From: an uncultured Prevotellaceae bacterium
GTDB lineage: Bacteria; Bacteroidota; Bacteroidia; Bacteroidales; Bacteroidaceae
Assembly: GCA_947174565.1 (NCBI GenBank)
Contig: CAMWJL010000013.1
Coordinates: forward strand, 1 to 37,178
Length of the DNA: 37,178 nt
Reading direction: 5' to 3'
The notes below the pieces were generated by a model that was not told where the DNA came from, did not search any database, and worked only from the letters and a program-made list of their open reading frames with translations. Positions 1 through 6,855 of the stretch are shown here, piece after piece (the first letter of the stretch is position 1; each line of letters begins with the position of its first letter). The position numbers were made by a program, and so were the translations under genes.

Positions 1-53
1 TCTATAATATCTACGCATTTGAGTCCATTTTTATATTTCTTTAGTAGTTGAAA

Positions 54-98
54 TGTAAATTATCGGCAATTTTAGGAGTTTATTACCGATAATTTACA
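54..98. repeat. 17-bp AT-rich inverted repeat just past the recombinase stop codon
   Basis: The arms are 54-70 and 82-98, with a single mismatch and an 11-base spacer. The structure begins 7 bases beyond the stop codon of the adjacent recombinase gene. It could fold as a hairpin at the 3' end of that mRNA, but the stem is AT-rich and no T-run follows on the minus strand, so it is a poor intrinsic terminator. The geometry (two arms around a short spacer) also resembles the core site of a tyrosine recombinase. The repeat is directly visible; its role is inferred. Confidence 0.6.
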
Positions 99-105
99 CG
101 TTCTA

Positions 106-1431
106 TTAGTCAATCATCTCCACCAACTCACGCTTCATCTCCATGTCGATCTCACGGTAGCGAGCGAAGGCACGGCTTCCATCAGTGTGACCAGAGAGTG
201 AGGCAACAAGGCTTGGATCCTTCACTTTCTTATAGAGATTACCGATGAAGGTCTTACGTGCAGTATGGGTTGTTGCAACATCGCATAAAGGCTTCATCTC
301 TGACTCTCTTGTCATGAGGTTAATGACAACGACCTTTCTGTTGATGCCGACATGCTTGAGAATCTTGCGGATATTCTTGTTGTAGTCGCTGTAGTTAAAC
401 TTTGGCAGGATGCGGTCACCAAGGTCATTGTACTTTTCAAGGATAGCCTTTGCCTTATCATTGAGTGGAACACGAATGGTACGAGGATTGTGTCCCTTGG
501 TCTTCTCTGCGATGTATTCAACTGCTCCGTCAACGATGTTGTCCTTACGCAAAGTGATCAAGTCACCTGCACGACACCCGATCAGACACTGAAACATAAA
601 GATGTCTCGGTACACTTGCATTCCTCTACAGCAGTCACTGAGGTCTGCATAATAGACCTTATCTCGCTCTTCGAGGTTGAGATAGAAAGGTGGGCCATAT
701 ATCACCTTTGGTGTCTCGAAGGTCACAAACGGATCGTTGGTGGTGAGTTTATTCTTCAGACAATAGTTGCTGACGGTGTGTATGCGACGGAAGATAGTGT
801 TGAGACTGTTCTCTGACTGTTCGCGTGGCGCATATCCTTTTTCAATGTCTGTATAGAGCTCGGGATATTCATCATAGAAGTCAACCTCCTTACAGATGAA
901 TGCTTGGAGTGAACGCAAGTCATCGGATGTCATCGTGTCAACGTTGAGTCCGAAGTTTCTGCGCTTCATTATCGTCTTCATGTACTCAGTGTAGCGGTCA
1001 ACCTTCTTTGCTATACCCAGCAAGCGCAACTTAGCTCTTGGGGTAAGCGGACGATTCTCTGCATACTGACGGATGCGATTCTGCAAGAGGTTCTCCTTGT
1101 TCTTGCTTACACGCTTGTTGATGTCTGGATGGTGATACTCTTCAATGAGAGTCTTCAACCATTCGCCATCGGCACCTCGGTAGTATTTCTCTGAGATAAG
1201 CGTCTTCAGTTCGCTTATCTTCTTCTCGAAATCAACCTTGGCAGATTCGCTCACGAGTGATACGCGTGACTTGTAGCCTTGCTTCTCTGCGTTCCAGTGA
1301 TTTGGATTGATAGAGAGTTCGCTTGCAGCCTTGATGTCCGTCTTGCCATCGCGCACACGGAAGTATATATGTACGGTCTCGTTGGGAGTGCCCTTGACCG
1401 TAGCCTGTCGGATAAATGCTGTTACTTTCAT
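106..1431 (-). CDS. Tyrosine recombinase / integrase (downstream member of tandem pair)
   Basis: Site-specific recombinase of the phage-integrase superfamily, Bacteroidetes type: N-terminal arm-binding domain (about 1-90), SAM-like core-binding domain (about 105-230), C-terminal catalytic domain (about 250-441). Catalytic residues are visible: Arg in GCRAGDL (about 287), HxxR in THTARKTF (about 389-392), His in LSGHTDG (about 415) and the nucleophilic Tyr in FARYREID (about 425). I chose the ATG at 1431 because its product begins MKVTAF, matching MKVTTY of the neighbour; a TTG four codons upstream (1443) is also in frame. The gene lies 20 bp after the second recombinase, so the two are probably co-transcribed and arose by duplication. 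It probably moves or inverts a DNA element; the substrate is unknown. All catalytic residues are present, so it looks active. Confidence 0.93.
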   Translation of the reverse strand: MKVTAFIRQATVKGTPNETVHIYFRVRDGKTDIKAASELSINPNHWNAEKQGYKSRVSLVSESAKVDFEKKISELKTLISEKYYRGADGEWLKTLIEEYHHPDINKRVSKNKENLLQNRIRQYAENRPLTPRAKLRLLGIAKKVDRYTEYMKTIMKRRNFGLNVDTMTSDDLRSLQAFICKEVDFYDEYPELYTDIEKGYAPREQSENSLNTIFRRIHTVSNYCLKNKLTTNDPFVTFETPKVIYGPPFYLNLEERDKVYYADLSDCCRGMQVYRDIFMFQCLIGCRAGDLITLRKDNIVDGAVEYIAEKTKGHNPRTIRVPLNDKAKAILEKYNDLGDRILPKFNYSDYNKNIRKILKHVGINRKVVVINLMTRESEMKPLCDVATTHTARKTFIGNLYKKVKDPSLVASLSGHTDGSRAFARYREIDMEMKRELVEMID

Positions 1432-1451
1432 GATGTAATGCAATGAAGTTG

Positions 1452-2816
1452 TTAGTTGATGAGGTTTACCAATTCTATCTTGATGTCTTCGTCTATCTCT
1501 CTGTATCGTGTAAATGAGTGACTGCCCTTTGTGTGTCCAGTCATGGAACAGATGAGTTCAGGGTCTTTGACCTTCTTATAGAGGTTGCCGATGAAGGTTC
1601 GTCTTGCCATGTGACTTGACGCAATCTCATTTATCGGCTTCTGCTCGTCTGCTCCTGTAACTGGATTTCTGACAGTCACCATTCTTGTTATACCACAGAT
1701 GGTGAACAGTCTCTTTATCTCCTTGTTCAAAGCAGCGGTATTGGTGGTTACTGCATGATGAGGGAAGAGAAGGTGTCCATCAGAATAGTTCCTTGCAAGA
1801 ATCTCCTTTGCCTTGGAGTTGAGAGGAACATCTACAGAGTTTCCTTGTCTGCCCATTGTCTTATGGGGAATGTAGGTCAGTACTCCGTCATGGATGTTGT
1901 CGTATGTCAGTTTGCGAAGGTCACCGACTCTGCATCCTATCAGAGACTGGAACATGAAGAAGTCACGTGCCATCTGTATTGACATGCAATGCTTGCTGAG
2001 GTTTGCATTGTAAATCTTGTCTCGTTCTTCCAATGTAATATATATAGGTGTGCCGAGCGTTGGGTCAGGATTGGAAACCTGGTCGCAGGACTTGTTCGTG
2101 GTATAGCCTTGCTTTATGCACCAATGGTGAATGGTTCGTAGATGGCGTATCATAAAGGTTATGCTGACTATTGCCATTGGCTTGGGAACACTGACACCTT
2201 TCAACCCGAACTGAGAATAGAAGTCTGCATACTCCTTGAACAGTTCGTGTTCGCTCTGTATGTACTCCTCAAAGTCATGGTAATCGTCAGATGTGATAGT
2301 CTCAACATAGAGGTGGAAATCCATAATTCCATCTATCTCCCTCTTGTAAGCCTCATACCTCTTCAACTTTTTGAGGGTAGGCTTATAGATGCTGTACGAG
2401 TTCTCAGCCATCTTGTGCTCGTTGAGGTATTGCTCAAAGCGGTCAATGAAGGTTGGAGTGGAACGCTTCTGTTCCACCTCCGGGAACATACAGCGGTTCA
2501 CTATTTCTCGTACCCAAACAGCATCAGCCGTTTCGGCATCGTACTCACCTGTTAACTTGGTGATGATGTCGGTGACAAGAGTATTGACCTTCTTCTTGTC
2601 AGCAGAAGCAAGTTTCCTTGTCTTGCCATAACCAGGGATGTCGTTATCCCAAAATTCACTCATGACAAGGATGTCTGTTCTCACTTTGAAATCGAGATTC
2701 TTGTCACGCAAACGAAAACACAGATATGCGTTTCCCTCGCTCCCTGAATCATTAAGGAGTGGACTTTGCTCAGCGACCTTGCGCTTGCATTCTGTTAAAT
2801 AGGTTGTAACTTTCAT
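1452..2816 (-). CDS. Tyrosine recombinase / integrase (upstream member of tandem pair)
   Basis: Full-length 454-residue recombinase, homologous along its length to the following gene. Catalytic set: Arg in GCRVGDL (296), SHMARRTF (His402, Arg405), His428 in MTGHTKG and nucleophile Tyr438 in FTRYREID. The N-terminal part (1-100) matches the arm-binding domain of Bacteroidetes integrases and 120-240 the SAM-like domain. The ATG at 2816 is well placed: a perfect 10-bp inverted repeat and a TAACTTTG -7-like box lie immediately upstream. Paired tyrosine recombinases usually mark an integrative element or an invertible locus. No excisionase, relaxase or phage gene is seen nearby, so the element may extend left of the window or be a remnant. 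Confidence 0.93.
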   Translation of the reverse strand: MKVTTYLTECKRKVAEQSPLLNDSGSEGNAYLCFRLRDKNLDFKVRTDILVMSEFWDNDIPGYGKTRKLASADKKKVNTLVTDIITKLTGEYDAETADAVWVREIVNRCMFPEVEQKRSTPTFIDRFEQYLNEHKMAENSYSIYKPTLKKLKRYEAYKREIDGIMDFHLYVETITSDDYHDFEEYIQSEHELFKEYADFYSQFGLKGVSVPKPMAIVSITFMIRHLRTIHHWCIKQGYTTNKSCDQVSNPDPTLGTPIYITLEERDKIYNANLSKHCMSIQMARDFFMFQSLIGCRVGDLRKLTYDNIHDGVLTYIPHKTMGRQGNSVDVPLNSKAKEILARNYSDGHLLFPHHAVTTNTAALNKEIKRLFTICGITRMVTVRNPVTGADEQKPINEIASSHMARRTFIGNLYKKVKDPELICSMTGHTKGSHSFTRYREIDEDIKIELVNLIN

Positions 2817-2820
2817 TTCT

Positions 2821-2850
2821 ACTTTGTGCTTAAAATCTGTAGCACAAAGT
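2821..2850. promoter_or_regulatory. Perfect 10-bp inverted repeat at the recombinase start (operator candidate)
   Basis: ACTTTGTGCT at 2821-2830 is mirrored by AGCACAAAGT at 2841-2850 with a 10-base spacer. On the minus strand the upstream arm lies inside TAACTTTG (2845-2852), which fits the Bacteroidetes -7 consensus TAnnTTTG. No good -33 TTTG is present at the expected distance. The position, ending 5 bases before the ATG, suits an autoregulatory operator or an arm-type recombinase binding site. The inverted repeat is certain; the function is inferred. Confidence 0.45.
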
Positions 2851-3259
2851 TAGAAACTATTCCCGAGAATGTTCCCCTATGTCCTAAACTAATCGCTCTC
2901 TCGTTAAGATAGTTTAAGATTCCGTTTTTGCCTATTCTTGCCTTATTTTCAGTTGTTTACACGAACAAATCTTCAAATCTCCAACAACTGATTTCAGCAT
3001 ATATTTGAACACCCATAGCCCACGCCGGTATATACAACCCATATATTCAGCAATATCTCTAACGAAATATCAGCCGAATACAAAATATTGTATATTCAAC
3101 GGGCATCTACCGTTGCTACATCCTTGACACCAATAGAAATTTTGCGAGAATTTCCAGTAGTCAAGAATCAGCGCGGATAAACGCTTTCTTAATGTATGTT
3201 CACCGCATCCCTCCTCACCTGTCCCTCACTCGGGACTTTTGCGAATCGGTCTGCGGTTG

Positions 3260-3291
3260 CAAAAGTACAACTAATTTTTGATACATGCAAT
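3260..3291 (-). promoter_or_regulatory. Candidate promoter reading toward the recombinases
   Basis: On the minus strand ATTG, 20 bases, TACTTTTG fits the Bacteroidetes primary-sigma consensus TTTG-N19-21-TAnnTTTG with one mismatch in the -33 element. Transcription from here would create an untranslated leader of over 400 bases before the ATG at 2816, or a separate small RNA. Confidence 0.4.
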
Positions 3292-3370
3292 AGACGTGAG
3301 AAAAAAGAGGAGGGTCGGACAGGGGCGATAGCGCACTCTCGTGTGAGGTACGTTTCCACGGTATAAAAAA

Positions 3371-3460
3371 CGATGTCCCCGACTCCGATTGGTCGGAGTC
3401 GGGGACATCGGTCAGTCGGAGTCGGGGACTCCGATTTTGGGGTTGTGAAAGCGCATCGCA
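3371..3460. repeat. Complex palindromic repeat, copy A
   Basis: A perfect 18-bp inverted repeat (arms 3371-3388 and 3393-3410, loop TTGG) is followed by a smaller palindrome (3416-3434) built from the same TCGGAGT motif, then by a non-palindromic tail containing TGTGAAA. Copy B at 30851-30950 carries the same motifs and the same tail in the same orientation. Both sit downstream of a minus-strand gene's stop codon. It may act as a terminator or mRNA stabiliser, or be a dispersed REP/MITE-like element. Confidence 0.8.
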
Positions 3461-3499
3461 CATGGAGGTGCTTTGCATGGTCTGTGTCGGTGCATTCTG

Positions 3500-4276
3500 C
3501 TATTCCACGTCCATGAAGTTTTTGGCATGCGTCATGAAGGTTTTGCCAAATTTCATGGACTTCTTTCCGTCGTTGGCACCGGCTTCAAGTGCTTCTTCCA
3601 TGATGTCGTCTTCTGTCACGGCATCAGGGGCGGCTTCTTCTTGGTCTTCTTCCATGAAGCGTTCGATGTTGCTTCTGACGTTGCGTGTGGAGTTGATGAT
3701 GACGCCTTTCATGCCGCCATTTCTCTTGAACGCTTCGTAGGCGCGCTTTCGGCGGATGCGGGAGAGTTTCATTCCTCGTTTGCAGCGTTTCATGCCAGCG
3801 ACGGTTGCCCAGAAGCCTGCCACAATCAGTTGGCCTATCTTCTTGATGGTGGGGCGCAGGTGGATGATGCCTTGGATGGTTGCCTTGATGCCGATGACGA
3901 GTCCTTTGCCTGTGGCTTTGGCTGCAATGACAATGCCATGTCCTGTGGCTAAGAGTCCTGTTTTGAGGCCTTTGAGGGTGGCTTTGCTTGCTTTGATGCA
4001 CCAGCGTCCGAAGGTCTTGGCGGCTCGCTTCAGCCACGCCTTGATTTTGGCGACTTTCTCTTGTGTGTTGTTGTCGTGCCACCAGTCGTCGAGTCGGTTC
4101 CAGCCTTTTTCGGCTGTCTGCATGCACCACAGCACACCCTTGAGGAACTTCTTGATGAGCCATATAAGAAATCTCCATAGCAGCACAAGGAGCACCTTGA
4201 GAAGCTCGCGTATAAGCTCTGGGGCACTTTTCCCCGAATACTCTTCGTGTCTGTTGTGTAACTCTTTTTCGGTCAT
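3500..4276 (-). CDS. Unrecognised basic membrane-associated protein with 11-residue repeats
   Basis: I do not recognise the family. The 258-residue product has a short polar N-terminus, a hydrophobic helix (about 21-50) with Lys/Arg at its C-side, a Trp-rich basic stretch (50-95), then four consecutive 11-residue units (97-140) sharing the pattern xxATxxGxxxx (for example SKATLKGLKTG, AKATGKGLVIG). A second hydrophobic stretch (145-162) leads into a very basic block (163-200, with RIRRKR). The C-terminus is first strongly acidic (207-235) and then basic again. The 11-residue periodicity is typical of amphipathic helices lying on membranes, so membrane association is a fair inference. No catalytic motif is seen. 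The charge zoning and uninterrupted frame support a real gene. A TATCTTCG box lies about 48 bases upstream. Confidence 0.72.
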   Translation of the reverse strand: MTEKELHNRHEEYSGKSAPELIRELLKVLLVLLWRFLIWLIKKFLKGVLWCMQTAEKGWNRLDDWWHDNNTQEKVAKIKAWLKRAAKTFGRWCIKASKATLKGLKTGLLATGHGIVIAAKATGKGLVIGIKATIQGIIHLRPTIKKIGQLIVAGFWATVAGMKRCKRGMKLSRIRRKRAYEAFKRNGGMKGVIINSTRNVRSNIERFMEEDQEEAAPDAVTEDDIMEEALEAGANDGKKSMKFGKTFMTHAKNFMDVE

Positions 4277-4323
4277 AAGTTTAATTTGTGTGTGGTGCTG
4301 ATGCCGGGTGTGTGATTTGAGTG

Positions 4324-4331
4324 CGAAGATA
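4324..4331 (-). promoter_or_regulatory. Candidate -7 promoter box for the basic membrane protein gene
   Basis: TATCTTCG on the minus strand differs by one base from TAnnTTTG. The same variant precedes the M64 peptidase gene. No matching -33 element is evident. Just upstream, a 7-bp inverted repeat (TCACTTT at 4343-4349, AAAGTGA at 4369-4375) lies between this box and the stop of the preceding gene and could be a weak terminator or operator. Confidence 0.3.
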
Positions 4332-4384
4332 GCGTAAATATCTCACTTTATGCTTGTTTTATCTCTTAAAAGTGATTTTATGCC

Positions 4385-5092
4385 TCAATTTCCTATGAAT
4401 AGGAGGATGGCGATGCTGATGAAGAGCAGGCCTGTAATGCCATTCAGCCATTGTTGGAAGTGCTCAAAACTGTGGCTGAACTTTTCTGCGCCATGCAGTG
4501 CTTTTTGTATCAGCCATGCCATCATGACTACGGGGATGCTGGCGGATATTCCAAACACGAGGGGGATGGCTGCGCCTACATGGCTGGTGATGCTCAGTGG
4601 AATCATCATGCCGAAGTAGAAGATGGCACTCTCGGGACAGAAAGCCAGTGCCAGGGTCATTCCAAGTACCAGCGAACCTAATGGTCCGTTCCGTTTGATG
4701 ATTCGTCCGCTGTTGTGGCAGTGCTCTCCGTCATGGTGGTGGGGATGGAAGGCTCTGGTGATGAGATAGATGCCAAGACCTGTCAGTATGTACGGGACGG
4801 CTACTTCTGCCTTGGAGAGCGCGCTTTGTACACCGGCTATGTTGCTGCCTCCGCCAATGAGGCACATGGTTGCCCAGCCCATGATGGTGTAGGTGATGGT
4901 TCTTCCCAGCGCATACACGATGCCGTCTGAGAGGCTTTTCCCGTTGCGGTACTCGTAGGCGAGGGCGGATATGCTGATGGCTAATTGACAGGGATTGAGG
5001 GCGACCAGCACGCCCAGTACAAATGCAGCCAACAGCGGTAAGTCTGTTGACTGCAAAAAGGTATCTGTCAGTAGATGAATGTCTAACTGCAT
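4385..5092 (-). CDS. CcdA/DsbD- or TauE/SafE-like six-helix membrane protein with His-rich loop
   Basis: A 235-residue polytopic inner-membrane protein with about six helices arranged as two halves. Each half carries a conserved Cys-Pro type motif: NPCQLA (Cys35) and AFCPESA (Cys152). This paired-cysteine layout is that of the CcdA/DsbD transmembrane domain, which passes electrons across the membrane. Similar short proteins are also annotated as sulfite-exporter TauE/SafE or organoarsenical-permease types. The loop between the halves (about 115-127) is rich in His and contains Cys125, suggesting metal binding. The gene overlaps the end of the transporter gene by 10 bases, implying translational coupling. 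Family is fairly sure; substrate is not. Confidence 0.8.
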   Translation of the reverse strand: MQLDIHLLTDTFLQSTDLPLLAAFVLGVLVALNPCQLAISISALAYEYRNGKSLSDGIVYALGRTITYTIMGWATMCLIGGGSNIAGVQSALSKAEVAVPYILTGLGIYLITRAFHPHHHDGEHCHNSGRIIKRNGPLGSLVLGMTLALAFCPESAIFYFGMMIPLSITSHVGAAIPLVFGISASIPVVMMAWLIQKALHGAEKFSHSFEHFQQWLNGITGLLFISIAILLFIGN

Positions 5093-6792
5093 AGCAGGAG
5101 TATAATGATTTGTGCAGTGATGATGCGAAGGAACATGGAGAGGGGATACACGGTGGAGTAGCCTACGGACGGGATGCCGTTATTGGCTGTTGCTGTGCTG
5201 AATGCCAGTGCTGGTGGGTCGGTGGTTGCACCGCTCATGATACCCATCAGGAGGAAGTAGTTCATGCCCCATTTGATGCGGGCATACATTCCCATCGCAA
5301 CCAGCGGTATGACCGTGATGAGAAAGCCAATCCACACATAGTGAATGCCACCGTTGATGACGGTGTCAACGAAGTTTCCGCCTGCCTTGATGCCGACGCT
5401 TGCCAAGAAGAGCACCAAACCGATGTCTCGAATCATGAACGAAGCTGAGTTGGTCGTGTAGGCCACCAGCTTGAGCTTGTAGCCGAAGCGTCCCAACAGG
5501 ATGGCGATGACGAGTGGTCCACCTGCCAAACCTAACTTGACGGGCATTGACATGCCAGGAATGCTGATGGGCAGCATACCGAAGATGATACCAACGAGGA
5601 TGCCAAGGAACAGGGTGAGCAGGTTCGGCTTGTCCAGTTGCTGTTTCTTGTCGCCAATCTTGTTGGCGAAACGCTCTACGGCATCTTCTGGCCCTACTAC
5701 GGTCAGTATGTCTCCCATTTGCAGGATGAGACTTGGGCTTGCAAACAGCTCGATACCAGAGCGGTAGAGGCGAGTGACGTTGACACCATACATGGAACTG
5801 GAGTGAAGGCTTCCCAATGTCTTTCCGTTTATCTTTTCCTTCGTGACGGTGAGTTTCTTCGATGCCATTGGCACATCTTGTTCGTCCCATTCCACCTGCA
5901 CTTCGGGACCGATGAATGCGATAATGGCGGCTGCATCCTCTTCGGCACAGACAATATAAAGTTTGTCATCCACGTTCAGCAGGGTCTCTTTGGTTGGCAC
6001 AACGACGTGGCCTTGGTGGAGCATGCGCGAGCATACAAAGTCACGTCCGATAAAGCCTCGCACTTGCAGTATGGTCTTGTCGGCAATGGCGGGGTTGAAC
6101 ACCTTTATGGTCATGAGGTGTGGTTTCACTGCTTCATTGTTGTTCCTTTTGTTGAAGTGCTCTTCCTCTTTCTGAAAGTTCACCTTGAAAATCAAACGGA
6201 TAAGGATGATGCTACCGATGATGCCGACCACACCCAAGGGGTAAGCGCACGCATAGCCGTTTGCGATGACTGGTACACCGTTTTTGAACGGATGAATCTG
6301 ATTGATTTGGTCTAACGCGGCATTCGCAGCACCCAAACCTGGCGTGTTGGTGACTGCACCACACAGCGTTCCCACCAGCATAGGCAGATTGTTCACCGCA
6401 GGAATGACATTGCGCAACCCATAGTAAATACAGAGCATGACAGCGATGTTCAGCATCACGATGCCTGCCGCTATGCCATTGGCCTTCAGACCGCCTTGTT
6501 TCAGCGAAGTGAAGAACGAAGGACCTACTTGAAGACCGATGCTGAACACAAAGAGAATCAGGCCAAAGTCTTGAATGAAGTTCAGCACACCTGTGTTTTC
6601 CTGAATGCCGCCACGCATCAGCAGGTCGCCAGCTAAAATGCCCACGAAGAGCACCCATGTAACACCCAAATAGATGCTCCCGATTTTTATCTTGTTGCCT
6701 AAAAAGATGCCCAACGAGATAACGAGCGCGTAGAGAATGACCGTGTGCGCAACACCACCGCCAGAGGTGAATAGTTCAATCAACCAATCCAT
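5083..6792 (-). CDS. AspT/YidE-family putative transporter with two RCK_C (TrkA-C) domains
   Basis: The 569-residue product has the full architecture of the aspartate:alanine exchanger family: an N-terminal membrane half (about 10-200), two soluble TrkA-C domains (about 222-300 and 305-382), and a C-terminal membrane half (about 390-568). Each half has the family signature: GAVTNTPGL at 145-153 and GATTDPPAL at 521-529. These proteins are secondary transporters; members of this group in Bacteroidales have no assigned substrate. The soluble domains probably bind a regulatory ligand. A TAACTTTG box overlaps the stop codon of the upstream GH28 gene, so it may have its own promoter. It overlaps the following CcdA-like gene. 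Confidence 0.93.
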   Translation of the reverse strand: MDWLIELFTSGGGVAHTVILYALVISLGIFLGNKIKIGSIYLGVTWVLFVGILAGDLLMRGGIQENTGVLNFIQDFGLILFVFSIGLQVGPSFFTSLKQGGLKANGIAAGIVMLNIAVMLCIYYGLRNVIPAVNNLPMLVGTLCGAVTNTPGLGAANAALDQINQIHPFKNGVPVIANGYACAYPLGVVGIIGSIILIRLIFKVNFQKEEEHFNKRNNNEAVKPHLMTIKVFNPAIADKTILQVRGFIGRDFVCSRMLHQGHVVVPTKETLLNVDDKLYIVCAEEDAAAIIAFIGPEVQVEWDEQDVPMASKKLTVTKEKINGKTLGSLHSSSMYGVNVTRLYRSGIELFASPSLILQMGDILTVVGPEDAVERFANKIGDKKQQLDKPNLLTLFLGILVGIIFGMLPISIPGMSMPVKLGLAGGPLVIAILLGRFGYKLKLVAYTTNSASFMIRDIGLVLFLASVGIKAGGNFVDTVINGGIHYVWIGFLITVIPLVAMGMYARIKWGMNYFLLMGIMSGATTDPPALAFSTATANNGIPSVGYSTVYPLSMFLRIITAQIIILLLCS

Positions 6793-6847
6793 ATAAATAA
6801 AATGTCAAATGTTCAATCTGAAAAGTTGTTCTGTATGTAAGTTGGCA

Positions 6848-6855
6848 CAAAGTTA
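6848..6855 (-). promoter_or_regulatory. Candidate -7 box for the AspT/YidE transporter gene
   Basis: TAACTTTG on the minus strand matches TAnnTTTG exactly and includes the TAA stop of the GH28 gene. The region where a -33 TTTG is expected has no good match. Initiation here would give a leader of about 50 bases. Confidence 0.4.

Larger units (their letters stand above)
2817..3499. other. 683-bp intergenic region upstream of the recombinases
   Basis: No convincing long gene. On the minus strand it holds, in order of transcription: the palindromic repeat at 3371-3460, a promoter-like box at 3260-3267, an AT-rich leader, and the inverted repeat at 2821-2850. Within the leader a 36-codon frame starts at ATG 3042 and stops at 2932 (begins MGCIYRRGLWVF). 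A second short frame follows in another phase and ends just before the recombinase start. The first peptide resembles short hypothetical ORFs that I believe recur in Bacteroidales annotations, which suggests conserved non-coding sequence rather than protein; this is unverified. Confidence 0.4.

Noticed and set aside
1432-1451. An invertible promoter between the two recombinase genes
   Set aside because: Only 20 bases separate the genes, with no room for a promoter or inverted repeats.
3189-3478. Two overlapping minus-strand frames of about 90 codons
   Set aside because: Both run through the palindromic repeat in different phases; composition reflects the repeat and no protein feature is seen.
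4343-4375. 7-bp inverted repeat as terminator of the transporter/CcdA-like unit
   Set aside because: The arms are short and AT-rich with a 19-base loop and no T-run, too weak to annotate as a terminator by itself.
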